Source of the DNA: VXOZ01 sp965220045
Lineage (GTDB): Bacteria > Chloroflexota > UBA11872 > VXOZ01
DNA: 64,000 bases
Assembly (NCBI GenBank): GCA_965220045.1
Contig: OZ244803.1
Coordinates: 2,294,001-2,358,000, forward strand
Direction of reading: 5' to 3'
Under the pieces are notes generated by a model. It did no database searches. It was not told the origin of the DNA and saw only the letters and a program-made list of their open reading frames with translations. Shown here one piece after another: positions 32,572-41,773 of the stretch. Position numbers and translations under genes: made by a program. Numbering within the stretch: the stretch's first letter is position 1; each line of letters starts with the position of its first letter.

Positions 32572-35073
32572 TCAGTCAGTTGACACGTTGTATTGCAAAA
32601 GGAGGACCTCCAAGACTCGGCGAGCCGCTGGGGTGGCTGCGGAGAGCACACCTTCTTGGAAGCGCTCCACCAAAGTGTGTGCATCGCCGGCGTCCCGCGC
32701 TATTGCCACGAGTTCCGCCGTGCTCCAGTTGCCTGCCGCGGCAACGGCAGCGATCAACTCCGGCGAGACGGCATCTTGCCAGATCGCTTCCTGTTCCAAG
32801 TCGGCGGGCACCGCCCCCGCCGCCCAGCGCCGGCACTGGCCGACAAAATCAACGATGGCACGGAGAGCCGGGTCCGGCAGACCGCGGCCAACACTGCGCA
32901 GAATGGCAAGCTCCTCACCGGGGGAGGGATACGCCAACTCCAGTATTGCCCCAAAGCGGTTCTCCACGCCTTCATTCAGCGGCTTCACGCCCGGCCCCTC
33001 CGGCTGTCCCGTAGCCACCAACCGGAAGCGCGGGTGCGCCGTCACCGTGCGCCCATCGGGCAGCGTCAGGCGCCGCCCCTTGTCAAAGAGACTATTGAGC
33101 AAAGAGTGCACGTCTGAATAGGCAAGGTTGTAGTCGTTCACCAGCACCAGGTAACCCTTGATAACGGCTTCGAGAAAGGCCTGCACCGTCCACTGTGTTT
33201 CTCCCGTACGCAAGCGGCGGCTCACAAGGAGATCGTGCTTCGACGTCTCACCCGTAAACGACAACTCAACCAGCGGCAACTGCCGCTGACGCGCCAGTGT
33301 GCGCACCAACGCCGACTTGCCGCTGCCGGGCGGGCCTTTAATGTAGACCGGCCGGTCGAGCACGAGTGCCGCCTCGAGGAGACGATGCGCCGACCAACTC
33401 GAGCGCGTAAAGCAAGGCAGCGCCGCCTCGCCGGCCGGAATAATGCCGATTGGTCTGGGCACGGTGATGCCGTATTCAGCGCTCAAGACGGCTTCAAGTT
33501 CCTCCAACCGAGCGGGATCGGCAATTTCGCTGCCGCTTGGATCCCACGCCCGGAGGCGGAGACCCAGCGCCATCGCGTTGCCTGCCCACGTGTACAACGG
33601 TTCCTGCAATTGAAGCCGTGTTCCGTCCGGCAAGGCACATTGATAGCGGGTCAGCGCCGGCTGTCTGCCGGCGGTGTCGCCGTCCAGCGGCTGATAGACT
33701 TCGCTCGCCAAGCTGCCCAGGCGGCCGGGTTCTTCGTCTTCCCGCGCCAAGGGTAGGTGCGTATGCGGCACACTCGCGAGCGCGACGACGCTCTCTTCCG
33801 GCACCGTGACTTCCGGCAGGAGCACACCGCTCACGCGGCGGTGCGTGCGCGCGGGCCAGGTAACGCCGCGCAGCAGTTTCTCGATGAGTTCGCCGGCCTC
33901 CTGCCGGGCCTCCGATGGCGCCAAAGTCAGAATCGCGTCTCTGGCAACAGACGCCAGTGTAAAGCCCGTGAGACTGCACACACTGAGCCAATGCACCAAC
34001 GAGCGGGTAGAAACGCGATCGCGCATGATCCCGCCGAGTTCCTCATGACCTCGCAGCGCCGCTGCTACCGTTGCCACGGCTGTGCACGCCTCCATGGGTG
34101 GCATGGCCTCGATGCGCTCGACGACCTGTACGCGCTGCATCTCGTAGAAGATCGCTTCCGCCTCTTCTTCGGCCGGCAAGAAGTCCATCGCGACGTTGCC
34201 GGTGCCGTGACCGAAACGCCGTTCCCACGTCACACCAATCTCCAGCGTGCCGGTGTAATTCGGGTTGGCGGTGGCGATGACACCGAACTGCGGGTGCACC
34301 GGCACGGTCACGTTGCCCCACTCGCTACCCGATAGCACCACCTGGCGCGAGTCGAGCGCTTGCGTGAACACGCTCAGCAGGTCTTGCGGGATGATGTTCA
34401 CCTCATTGAGCAGCAGCTTTTTGCCGGTGAGCATGGCATCGACCGCTGGGCCGAGTACGGTCGCGGTACTGTGAGCCTGACCGCCGGTCGGCGTAACCAC
34501 TTCCACGGATTGGTAGAAGTCGCTCAGCGCGGTATCGCCGCTGAAGGTAATCTCGACACACGGCTCATGCGCCAAGTAGCAAAACGTCTTGGCCAGGGTC
34601 GTCTTGCCGCAGCCGGTGGGTCCCGTAAGCAGTATCGAAGGATTGGTCGATTGTATTGCCGGCGTCCCTCGTGTGGCAGAGTCAAAGTCGCTCCCCATCA
34701 CGTGGGACATTTGCCGCAGCGTGGCCGTCATGCTGGGCGTGCAGTGCCGGAAGACCTCGTGTTCTTGGGGAATGGTGTTCGCGAAGCTGCGTATGCCGTC
34801 CCAACCGTCGAACTGGCTGGGTACGTCGCCGTGCTTCGTGTCTTCCCTGCGCTCCAGGGACAATGACCGCGGCGGCAGACGGCGGGCATAGGTTTCCGCT
34901 CCCAGGGCAAAGGCGCCTTCGTAGAGCTTGACTCCCCCGCCGAGATCAGCGAGCAATTGTCCGCGGCCGGCGTCCTTGCCGGCGGCGCCCGCGTCGGGCC
35001 GCGCGGGAGGGACTGGAGATTGTCCGTCCTCCTCTTGGCGTCCGCCCAAGAGCCCGCTCAGAATGTTCCGCAT
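32572..35073 (-). CDS. Tandem AAA+ ATPase of the MoxR/CobS/midasin type
   Basis: 833 residues carrying two AAA+ modules where MoxR and CobS proteins have one. Module 1: Walker A GPTGCGKT (151-158), Walker B-like KKLLLNEVNI, sensor-1 IATANPNYTGTLEIG and an arginine in WERRFG. Module 2: Walker A GPPGSGKS (580-587), Walker B-like YLVLVNDYNLA, sensor-1 LVATGQPEGPG and ENRFGA. Both Walker B motifs deviate from hhhhDE: the first is NE, the second ND, so hydrolysis may be altered. ATG start. Overlapping-style coupling (two bases) to the VWA gene matches chaperone pairs such as RavA-ViaA, NorQ-NorD, CbbQ-CbbO and CobS-CobT, which insert metals or remodel enzymes. Client unknown. Confidence 0.84.
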   Translation of the reverse strand: MRNILSGLLGGRQEEDGQSPVPPARPDAGAAGKDAGRGQLLADLGGGVKLYEGAFALGAETYARRLPPRSLSLERREDTKHGDVPSQFDGWDGIRSFANTIPQEHEVFRHCTPSMTATLRQMSHVMGSDFDSATRGTPAIQSTNPSILLTGPTGCGKTTLAKTFCYLAHEPCVEITFSGDTALSDFYQSVEVVTPTGGQAHSTATVLGPAVDAMLTGKKLLLNEVNIIPQDLLSVFTQALDSRQVVLSGSEWGNVTVPVHPQFGVIATANPNYTGTLEIGVTWERRFGHGTGNVAMDFLPAEEEAEAIFYEMQRVQVVERIEAMPPMEACTAVATVAAALRGHEELGGIMRDRVSTRSLVHWLSVCSLTGFTLASVARDAILTLAPSEARQEAGELIEKLLRGVTWPARTHRRVSGVLLPEVTVPEESVVALASVPHTHLPLAREDEEPGRLGSLASEVYQPLDGDTAGRQPALTRYQCALPDGTRLQLQEPLYTWAGNAMALGLRLRAWDPSGSEIADPARLEELEAVLSAEYGITVPRPIGIIPAGEAALPCFTRSSWSAHRLLEAALVLDRPVYIKGPPGSGKSALVRTLARQRQLPLVELSFTGETSKHDLLVSRRLRTGETQWTVQAFLEAVIKGYLVLVNDYNLAYSDVHSLLNSLFDKGRRLTLPDGRTVTAHPRFRLVATGQPEGPGVKPLNEGVENRFGAILELAYPSPGEELAILRSVGRGLPDPALRAIVDFVGQCRRWAAGAVPADLEQEAIWQDAVSPELIAAVAAAGNWSTAELVAIARDAGDAHTLVERFQEGVLSAATPAARRVLEVLLLQYNVSTD

Positions 35074-35297
35074 GTGCTCGCGTCCCCGTTCAGAAACAAC
35101 CGTGCGTTCGGCGCTACCCTTGCGCCACGCTTACTAATCTTCTATCCCATCCACCGCCCAGTCGGCACATTTCAATACGCCGCTCACACTCTAGGGATGG
35201 GACCTCTTCTGACATTATAGCTACCTGCGCGACCCCCGTTCTTGCGGACTGTGCCCCCCAGCCAGGCGGTGCGACCCACCATGCACTTTCGCTTTGG

Positions 35298-35303
35298 TAT
35301 AAT
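35298..35303 (+). promoter_or_regulatory. Extended -10 promoter of nfo
   Basis: TGGTATAAT: a perfect -10 with the TGn extension and no good -35. 60 bp before the ATG. Confidence 0.5.
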
Positions 35304-35362
35304 GACCAGTGCCCTCAGCCCCATAGATTACTTTTGCATTCGCTCTAAGAAGGGACGTATCC

Positions 35363-36199
35363 ATGCTACTCGGCGCACACGTGCGGACGGCAGGCGGGCT
35401 TGCAACCGCATTCGAACGCGCGACAGACCTGGGATGCGAGTGCATGCAGATCTTCAGTTCCAATCCGCGCGGCTGGCAGCGTGCCTTGCCCAAAGATGAG
35501 CACATCAGCGCCTATAACGCCGCACTGTCCGAGACTCCGATGCCGGCCTTCTTCCATACCCAGTACTTGATCAACACAGGATCGCCCAAGCCGAACGTTT
35601 ACGAGATGTCCGTGCTGACTCTAAAGCATCAACTCCAAACGGGCGACGTGCTCAACGCAACCGGCGTCGTCACCCACGTCGGCAGTCACATGGGCGACGG
35701 TCTGGAGCAGGCTCTGCCCCGCATAGAGGCCGCCATTACGGAGGCTCTTGACGCCTCCGACAGCGTACCGTTGCTCCTGGAAAACAGCGCCGGCTCCGGC
35801 GGCAACATCGGATCGAGCTTCGAGGAGCTGGGCACGATTCTCCGCGCCTGCGGCGACCACGAACGCATCAAGCTCTGTGTGGATACCGCCCACGCCTTTG
35901 CTTCCGGCTACCACGTTGATACCGCCGAAGGGTTTGACGCCATGCTCGCCGAGATCGACGAGCACTTCGGCCTCGACCGCCTTGCCGCCTTTCACCTCAA
36001 TGACTCCAAAGTGCCGTTCGATTCTCACAAAGACCGCCACGAGAACATCGGCGAAGGCCACATCGGGCTGGAAGCCTTCCGGTACATCGTCAATCATGCC
36101 GCGCTCGCGGACACGTGCGCGGTGCTGGAAGTGCCGGGATTCGACGACAAGGGGCCCGATCAGGCCAACATGGACATTGTGCGGGGGCTCATGGCATGA
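35363..36199 (+). CDS. nfo: Endonuclease IV (deoxyribonuclease IV)
   Basis: AP endonuclease of base-excision repair: cuts 5' of abasic sites using three zinc ions. TIM barrel with the family signatures GAHVRTAGGL at the start, MQIFSSNPRGW, LLLENSAGSGGNIG (Glu zinc ligand), CVDTAHAFASGY and the long FHLNDSKVPFDSHKDRHENI segment followed by GEGHIG. 278 residues, full length. AAGGGA 9 bp before the ATG. Its stop overlaps the start of a HAD phosphatase (ATGA), making a two-gene operon with an extended -10 promoter upstream. Confidence 0.96.
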   Translation: MLLGAHVRTAGGLATAFERATDLGCECMQIFSSNPRGWQRALPKDEHISAYNAALSETPMPAFFHTQYLINTGSPKPNVYEMSVLTLKHQLQTGDVLNATGVVTHVGSHMGDGLEQALPRIEAAITEALDASDSVPLLLENSAGSGGNIGSSFEELGTILRACGDHERIKLCVDTAHAFASGYHVDTAEGFDAMLAEIDEHFGLDRLAAFHLNDSKVPFDSHKDRHENIGEGHIGLEAFRYIVNHAALADTCAVLEVPGFDDKGPDQANMDIVRGLMA

Positions 36200-37014
36200 G
36201 TTCCGGCCCCGGCTTCAAGCTGATCGCCATCGATCTTGACGGCACGCTCATCGACCATGATCTCACAGTATCGCCGCGGGTTAAGCAGGCGATTGCCGCC
36301 GCGCAAGCCCAAGGGGTGACCGTCACGCTGGCCAGCGGGCGGATGTTCCGGGCCATGGTGCCATATGCCCAGGAACTGAACATTACCGTGCCGCTCATTT
36401 GCTACCAGGGAGGTCTGGTGCGTCATCCGGTGACGGAGGAGACCGCGTTTCACCTTCCCGTCCCTTCGGAGTTGGCAAGGGAAGTCGTCACGCTGGCGCG
36501 CGCGCGCGGCATCCAGGTGAACGCCTTTGCGGACGACCGGTTGCACGTGGAAAGCCTGACGCCGGAGGCGGAAGTGTACAAGCGCATTGCGCGGGTGGAA
36601 GCTACCGTCGTCCCCGATCTGGCGGCTTTCTTGGACGAAAGCCCTTCTACGAAGCTCGTGCTAGTCAACCTCGAGGAGAGCAAGACGGACAGCCTGGTCG
36701 CGGAACTATCAGCGCACTTTGAGAACCGCCTGGGCATTACAAAGTCGCATGCGTACTACACGGAGGCCATCCATCCGGACGTCTCCAAGGGCCACGCGCT
36801 AACGCAGCTCGCCAGCGCGCTGGGCGTTGCGCTGGATCAAACGATGGGCATCGGTGACAATCTCAACGATTTGAGCTTGGTCGAGACCGCGGGCTTCGGC
36901 GTGGCCATGGGGAACGGCGACCACCGCGTCAAGGCGGCCGCGGACTTTGTGACCACCAGCTATGAAGAAGACGGCGTCGCCGTCGCCATTGAGAAGCTTG
37001 TGCTCAATGCCTGA
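36196..37014 (+). CDS. Cof-type HAD-IIB sugar phosphatase
   Basis: HAD-superfamily phosphatase with a type IIB cap, usually acting on sugar phosphates, FMN or pyridoxal phosphate. Motif I IAIDLDGTLID (nucleophile Asp 13, acid Asp 15), motif II TLASGRM, motif III Lys in VSKGHAL and motif IV GIGDNLNDLSL. 272 residues. The start at 36196 is set by the ATGA overlap with nfo; an upstream frame from 36115 lies inside nfo. Translational coupling to a DNA repair gene has no obvious metabolic meaning. Confidence 0.9.
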   Translation: MSSGPGFKLIAIDLDGTLIDHDLTVSPRVKQAIAAAQAQGVTVTLASGRMFRAMVPYAQELNITVPLICYQGGLVRHPVTEETAFHLPVPSELAREVVTLARARGIQVNAFADDRLHVESLTPEAEVYKRIARVEATVVPDLAAFLDESPSTKLVLVNLEESKTDSLVAELSAHFENRLGITKSHAYYTEAIHPDVSKGHALTQLASALGVALDQTMGIGDNLNDLSLVETAGFGVAMGNGDHRVKAAADFVTTSYEEDGVAVAIEKLVLNA

Positions 37015-37148
37015 CCGGACGGGGCGGTCTGGGTTGGCAGGCGAATTGTGCAGTGACCCAGACGAACCCCCGGCATCGCGCAAATGACAAGCGGCGACGC
37101 CGGATAGCGCTTTAGCGATACGTTTCTTTAGAATCCTGATTCACGACC

Positions 37149-37778
37149 ATGACCGAAAGAGTCCTAGACGCTTCCGATCCGGCCGCCATTGAACGGGCCG
37201 CAGCGACAATCCGTAGTGGCGGCATCGTCGCTTATCCCACGGACACCGTCTACGGATTGGGCGCCAACGTCTTTCTCCCGCAGGCGCTTGACAAAATCAT
37301 GGCGGCCAAACAGCGGCCCGATGAGAAGTCGCTGCCGGTACTCATTGCGGATAGGGACCACCTTAAGGACCTGGTAACGAGCATCACCCAAGACGCGAAG
37401 CGGCTCATGGCGGAGTTCTGGCCCGGTGCGCTGACCGTTGTGCTGCGGAAACAACCCCAGCTTTCAGCGCTATTGGGCGAATCGACGCTGGCGGTGCGCC
37501 AGCCGAATAGCGAGGCGATTTTGGCACTGCTGGCAGCGGCAGGTTGTCCCCTTACCGGCACAAGTGCCAACCGCAGTGGGATGCCGCCGGCCACGACGGC
37601 GGCAGAAGCGGAGCATCAGCTTGGGAGCGCTGTGGACTTGATACTGGATGGGGGTCCCGCGCCCGGCAACACACCTTCCACCGTCATAGACTGCACTGCG
37701 CAGCCCGCCCGCATTCTCCGACAAGGCGCCGTTACGCGGAGCGCGCTAGCCGCTGTTCTAGGAGACCTTGCGCCTTAG
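37149..37778 (+). CDS. tsaC: Threonylcarbamoyl-AMP synthase (Sua5/YrdC family)
   Basis: Makes threonylcarbamoyl-AMP from threonine, bicarbonate and ATP, the first step of tRNA t6A37 modification. Conserved: GGIVAYPTDTVYGLGAN, KQRPDEKSLPVLI (KRxxxxPL-like nucleotide site), WPGALTVVL, LAVRQPNS and TGTSANRSGMPP. At 209 residues it is the short type without the Sua5 C-terminal domain. The ribosome-binding site is weak. Its last 47 bp overlap, tail to tail, with the Nudix gene on the other strand. Confidence 0.93.
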   Translation: MTERVLDASDPAAIERAAATIRSGGIVAYPTDTVYGLGANVFLPQALDKIMAAKQRPDEKSLPVLIADRDHLKDLVTSITQDAKRLMAEFWPGALTVVLRKQPQLSALLGESTLAVRQPNSEAILALLAAAGCPLTGTSANRSGMPPATTAAEAEHQLGSAVDLILDGGPAPGNTPSTVIDCTAQPARILRQGAVTRSALAAVLGDLAP

Positions 37779-38247
37779 CCCAGATGCCGGCTTCATTGGC
37801 GAAACTCAGCGTTTCCGCCACTTGCCCCAGCGGCACCCACGTGACCGCCCGCACTTCCGGACTCTCATCGCTTGTGCGTCCGCCAACGTATTCCATCAGG
37901 TAAAACAGCGCGGTCTTCGCGATTTGCCGGCCCCGCACGCGAAACGCATACCTGATGGTACCGACGCGCTCCACGATCCGTGCGTCCACGCCGGTCTCCT
38001 CCTTAACCTCGCGCAGCGCGGCGTCGCTGGAGGTCTCGCCATGCTCCAGGTGGCCCTTGGGGAATATCCAGCCGTCGTGGGCGCTGCTCTGCGTTACCAA
38101 CACCACCACTTCACCGCTATCCCGCCGGTACACAATGCCGCCTGCAGAGTGCTCTTTCTGCGTGCGCCGGGGCTTCTTGCGCTGCGGCGGCTTCGGCCCG
38201 CGGGAACGCTGTTTCGTGCGATTGCGATTCATTCTCTTTGCAGTCAC
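37732..38247 (-). CDS. Nudix hydrolase
   Basis: Nudix domain with the complete box GHLEHGETSSDAALREVKEETGV split as GHLEHGE, seven residues, REVKEETGV. A basic N-terminal tail of about 30 residues (RNRTKQRSRGPKPPQRKKPRR) precedes the AGGIVYRRD opening of the fold. The domain pattern (WIFPKGHLEHGE) resembles diadenosine-polyphosphate or nucleotide-sugar hydrolases. 171 residues. GTG start at 38247; an ATG at 38232 is an alternative, and neither has a clear ribosome-binding site. The tail-to-tail overlap with tsaC is coding on both strands. Confidence 0.88.
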   Translation of the reverse strand: MTAKRMNRNRTKQRSRGPKPPQRKKPRRTQKEHSAGGIVYRRDSGEVVVLVTQSSAHDGWIFPKGHLEHGETSSDAALREVKEETGVDARIVERVGTIRYAFRVRGRQIAKTALFYLMEYVGGRTSDESPEVRAVTWVPLGQVAETLSFANEAGIWAKAQGLLEQRLARSA

Positions 38248-38368
38248 CCAATAGGGGTAACTATACTTAAGCTAAGTGCCTTAGCGAATTGGCATTACTA
38301 AATTTCTGCTACTGCAAAATCTGGAACAAGCATACCACGAGTCAAGTGGAGGCGGTGAGGACTTTCCC

Positions 38369-39640
38369 ATGAGTATTACGATGGATGCCCTGGCGGAAAA
38401 GCTGGCTGAAGCGCGTCTCGCGTCTCGCGCTGTGGCCCAACTTTCGACGAAAACCAAGAACACCGTGCTCCACGCCGTCGCTGACGCTCTTGAGGCTGAG
38501 GCGCACTTTCTGATTGCGGAAAACAGCACGGATGTCTCCGCTGCCACCGCCTCGGGACTCGACCCTTACTCAATCGACCGTCTCACGCTAACGGAGAAAG
38601 TGCTGGCAGGCATTGCGAGCGACGTCCGCAAGGTGGCGGCGCTGGAAGACCCCGTTGGCGCGATTTCGGAGATGCGCACGGTCGAGAGCGGGATTACGGT
38701 CGGACGGATACGCGTGCCGTTCGGCGTGGTGGGCGCCATCTACGAATCGCGGCCGAACGTGACGGTTGACATTGCCTGCCTCTGCTTCAAGTCCGGCAAT
38801 GCCGTGGTGCTGCGCGGCGGTTCGGAGGCTATCTATTCCAACGTTGCGCTGGCCCGCGTGATCCACGACGCCGGTGTTGCCGCCGGCGCGCCCGAACATT
38901 GGGTGCAGCTCATCGAGGATACCGACCGCGCACTCGTGCACCGCATGCTGCAGGCGAAAGGCGAGATTGACCTGGTGATTCCGCGCGGCGGCGCCGGCCT
39001 GATCAACTTTGTGGTGGAGAACGCGACGGTACCCGTGATCGAGACCGGCGCGGGTGTCTGCCACACCTACGTTGATGCGGACGCCGACTTGGAGAAAGCG
39101 CAACGCATCGTCGTAAACGCTAAGACCAGGCGGTATTCCATCTGCAACGCGCTCGACACGTTGCTCGTCCACGCCGCCGTGGCGCCGCAGTTCCTACCTG
39201 CGCTGCTACCCGATCTGGGTGAGGCCGGGGTGGAAATTCACGCCTGTCCGCGCACGCAAGAGATTCTCGGCGCATCGCCGCACGTCCTGCCGGCAATTGA
39301 CGACGATTGGGGCAAGGAGTTCCTGGCGCTCACAATGGCGGTGAAGGTCGTTGACGACTTCGACGCCGCCATGGACCACCTTCACACGTACACCTCCAGT
39401 CACTCGGAAGCCATCGTGACCCAGGACTACACCGCGGGTCAGCGCTTTATGAGGGAAGTGGACGCCGCCGCGGTCTACTGGAACGCCTCGACGCAATTCA
39501 CCGACGGCGCGCAGTTTGGACTTGGGGCCGAGGTGGGTATCAGCACCCAGAAGCTCCACGCCCGCGGCCCCATGGCCCTCGGGGAAATGACCACGTATAA
39601 GTGGATCGTCTACGGTGATGGCGCCACGCGGCCGCGGTAG
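38369..39640 (+). CDS. proA: Gamma-glutamyl phosphate reductase (glutamate-5-semialdehyde dehydrogenase)
   Basis: Second step of proline biosynthesis: NADPH reduction of gamma-glutamyl phosphate. Aldehyde dehydrogenase fold with the ProA signatures VPFGVVGAIYESRPNVT, VVLRGGSEA, IPRGGAGLI and the catalytic cysteine in RRYSICNALD (Cys about 259). 423 residues, full length. GAGG about 10 bp before the ATG. No proB next to it in this window. A strong repeat hairpin follows at 39716-39736. Confidence 0.96.
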   Translation: MSITMDALAEKLAEARLASRAVAQLSTKTKNTVLHAVADALEAEAHFLIAENSTDVSAATASGLDPYSIDRLTLTEKVLAGIASDVRKVAALEDPVGAISEMRTVESGITVGRIRVPFGVVGAIYESRPNVTVDIACLCFKSGNAVVLRGGSEAIYSNVALARVIHDAGVAAGAPEHWVQLIEDTDRALVHRMLQAKGEIDLVIPRGGAGLINFVVENATVPVIETGAGVCHTYVDADADLEKAQRIVVNAKTRRYSICNALDTLLVHAAVAPQFLPALLPDLGEAGVEIHACPRTQEILGASPHVLPAIDDDWGKEFLALTMAVKVVDDFDAAMDHLHTYTSSHSEAIVTQDYTAGQRFMREVDAAAVYWNASTQFTDGAQFGLGAEVGISTQKLHARGPMALGEMTTYKWIVYGDGATRPR

Positions 39641-39979
39641 CGAGATGGGAAGTCCTGCGAAGGCCTCGCTTGAGGAACCCGGCGGTGTTGCGCTGGGCCT
39701 ATCCCCTCACCCCAACCCTCTCCCCGTGGGAGAGGGAGCCGGAGGGTGCTCGCTCCTCGCTGCCTAACTGTAGCGCGGGGGCTTGTCCCCCGCTTGTTGG
39801 CGAGAGTAAGATCTTCATCTTAGTAAGAGTGCCTAGGCTGTGGCTGCTCTTGATGTCATTCCGAGCAAAAGCGAGGAATCTAGGGCCTTCGTCCTACGCA
39901 GTCAATAACCTGAGCACACTAGATTCCTCACTGCGCTGCGCTTCGTTCGGAATGACAGTCGCCAATGCAAGAAAGGCGT
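39641..39979. repeat. Repeat island 4 between proA and the LysM lipoprotein gene
   Basis: Three different repeats side by side: CTCACCCCAACCCTCTCCC with inverse GGGAGAGGG (39706-39745; 9-bp stem, 3-nt loop, which could also terminate proA), a type B hairpin (39771-39793) and a MITE-like element (39854-39957). No gene. Confidence 0.85.
39854..39957. repeat. MITE-like element, copy 2
   Basis: 104 bp from TGTCATTCCGAGC to TTCGGAATGACA; inner arms GAGGAATCTAG and CTAGATTCCTC are also inverted. The clearest palindrome of the three copies. Confidence 0.8.
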
Positions 39980-40390
39980 CTAGTTTTCCGGCACAGGCGT
40001 TTTCACCACCGTGGGTCCTGCCGGCGTCGGTGTAGGCACTTGAGACGGCGGTGGTGGGATGATCAGCTTCTGGCCGATGGAAAGCGGATAGGGGTCTTCC
40101 AGATCGTTCGCCGCGGCGATTTCCAACCACGTGACACCCGGATATTTGTCGGCAATGGTACTCAGTGTGTCGCCTGCCTGCACCGTGTAGGTCGTCTCTT
40201 CCGCCGGTGCCGCCGTCGGTTCCGCGACCGGGGTAGGGCTGGGCCGGATGATCGTGATCGTCGGCGTTGGCGTGGGAGGCACTTCATCCGCGTCGTCATC
40301 TCCCAAGAAGGGAATGCATCCGGCCGCCAGCACGACCACGACTACACCCATCACCACAGACAGCGCAATGGAACTACGAGCTTGCTTCAT
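39980..40390 (-). CDS. LysM-domain lipoprotein
   Basis: Exported peptidoglycan- or glycan-binding lipoprotein. The signal peptide ends in VVVVVLAAGC (lipid-anchored Cys 25), followed by an acidic patch (DDDADE), a Pro/Thr-rich linker, a single LysM domain (about 67-112: TYTVQAGDTLSTIADKYPG ... IGQKLIIPPP) and a second Pro/Thr-rich tail. 136 residues. Such PT-rich LysM lipoproteins are common in Chloroflexota (family knowledge). ATG start. Its 5' flank (40391-40830) shows no further gene. Confidence 0.88.
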   Translation of the reverse strand: MKQARSSIALSVVMGVVVVVLAAGCIPFLGDDDADEVPPTPTPTITIIRPSPTPVAEPTAAPAEETTYTVQAGDTLSTIADKYPGVTWLEIAAANDLEDPYPLSIGQKLIIPPPPSQVPTPTPAGPTVVKTPVPEN

Positions 40391-40830
40391 GCTACCCCTT
40401 TCCGCAGTAGAACGACGCGGTGGATCGCCGGCCGGCAGACTTCAACAAAGTACTGTGCTCTGTTCAAAATCAGGGCGTTACAAGGGCTCATGCGCTAGGC
40501 ACTGTGCAAATCAGGCACACCGAAACCAATGGCGAATTCGGTCTTCCGCGGGAAAGTGGCAGAGCGACACATGCGCGAGGGTTGCCCAAGATAGCCCTAA
40601 GTATTCTCGACACTTAGTTCCGGTCAATGGGTGAGGGCGCTCGCCACACTTCCAAAGCTCCATCTGCCAGTCCTGAGCGCTCCCCGTTAATGTAGTACAC
40701 ACATCAGGCCCCTGACAAGCTTTCAATATATCTGAACAGCCCTTGCCAATCGTCGCTCGCCGGAATTGCTGATGAGTGGTGCCATGGCCCTGACGCTATC
40801 CCAATGTTCAGGCAGCCTCCGAACGGTGCC
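40391..40830. other. Intergenic region
   Basis: 440 bp without a gene. The part at about 40700-40830 is a diverged copy of 41640-41773 (shared GGCCCCTGACAAGC, CTCGCC(A/G)GAATTGCT), showing that the histidine phosphatase duplication included flanking DNA. Confidence 0.6.
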
Positions 40831-41565
40831 TCACCCTGTAATCATGTCGGCTGGCAGGTGTTCAACGCTATTCTGGTAACGCAGCGTAGTCTCGTTCTCT
40901 TCGATAATCAGATTCGACATCCCCGTATGGGCATGATTGAAATAAACCCTCTCGTATTCCTTGCTCCCCAGTAAGCCATGCAAGATATAATTGGACGCCG
41001 TGCCGTGTGAAACGATGGCAATATGCTCATCTGTATTCACTGCCATCGCGCGTATGTCCTGCGCCACTCGTTGCAGACGCGGGAGACACTCGGCCTCCGT
41101 CTCTGGCGGACGATTCCACCAACCGTCATCCGCAAAGTCCGGCGGGATGACGAATTCGGGAAAGTGCTCTTCCACCTCAACGCGGGTAAGTCCCGGCAGG
41201 CCCCGCGCGCCCCGTCCATCACCTTCGTCATAGATGATTCCGTGCATCTCGTGGAGATTCACCCAGATCTCCGGGCGCAGACCGAGCGCTGCCGCTATGG
41301 GCCGCGCCGTCTGCAGCGCCCGTCGCATTGGACTGCAGAAGAGGCGCGTAACCGAAAACACCAATCGATCATGGGGCGGAGGTTGGGAATGCTCCTCAGG
41401 CAGAATATTCCTACCCATGTGCTCGCCAAGCAGTGCGGCTTGCCTGCGGCCCACTTCCGTGAGCGCGGGATCAAGCAGGGGGCCTTGTTCTTCCAGTGGC
41501 ACACTGGCTAACGGCACACCCCTGCGGTACGTCACATTGCCGTGGCGGATTATGTAGAGTTTCAC
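40831..41565 (-). CDS. Histidine phosphatase family protein, copy 1
   Basis: Phosphoglycerate-mutase-like phosphatase. Phosphohistidine motif YIIRHGNVTY (Arg 7, His 8), a second catalytic region IVSHGTASNY with its His, and a conserved FCSPMRRALQTARPI. 244 residues, GTG start. About two-thirds identical by eye to the neighbouring copy at 41774-42505 and in the same orientation: a tandem duplication. Substrate unknown; the conserved NSVEHLP tail near the C-terminus is shared by both copies. Confidence 0.87.
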   Translation of the reverse strand: MKLYIIRHGNVTYRRGVPLASVPLEEQGPLLDPALTEVGRRQAALLGEHMGRNILPEEHSQPPPHDRLVFSVTRLFCSPMRRALQTARPIAAALGLRPEIWVNLHEMHGIIYDEGDGRGARGLPGLTRVEVEEHFPEFVIPPDFADDGWWNRPPETEAECLPRLQRVAQDIRAMAVNTDEHIAIVSHGTASNYILHGLLGSKEYERVYFNHAHTGMSNLIIEENETTLRYQNSVEHLPADMITG

Positions 41566-41773
41566 GTTAAGCCCAGTCCTTCACTCTCTTTTCAATTCGA
41601 CTGTATCTGGCGAAACGTCCTTAGAGCCAATAGAGCAGTGCACACCTAAGGCCCCTGACAAGCACTTAGGATTGCTGAGCAGTCCCTAACCATCGTCACT
41701 CGCCAGAATTGCTATGGAGTCGCGCCAAAGCACTGCCGTTGACCCAATAAGCCGATAACCCCCAAATGGGGTC

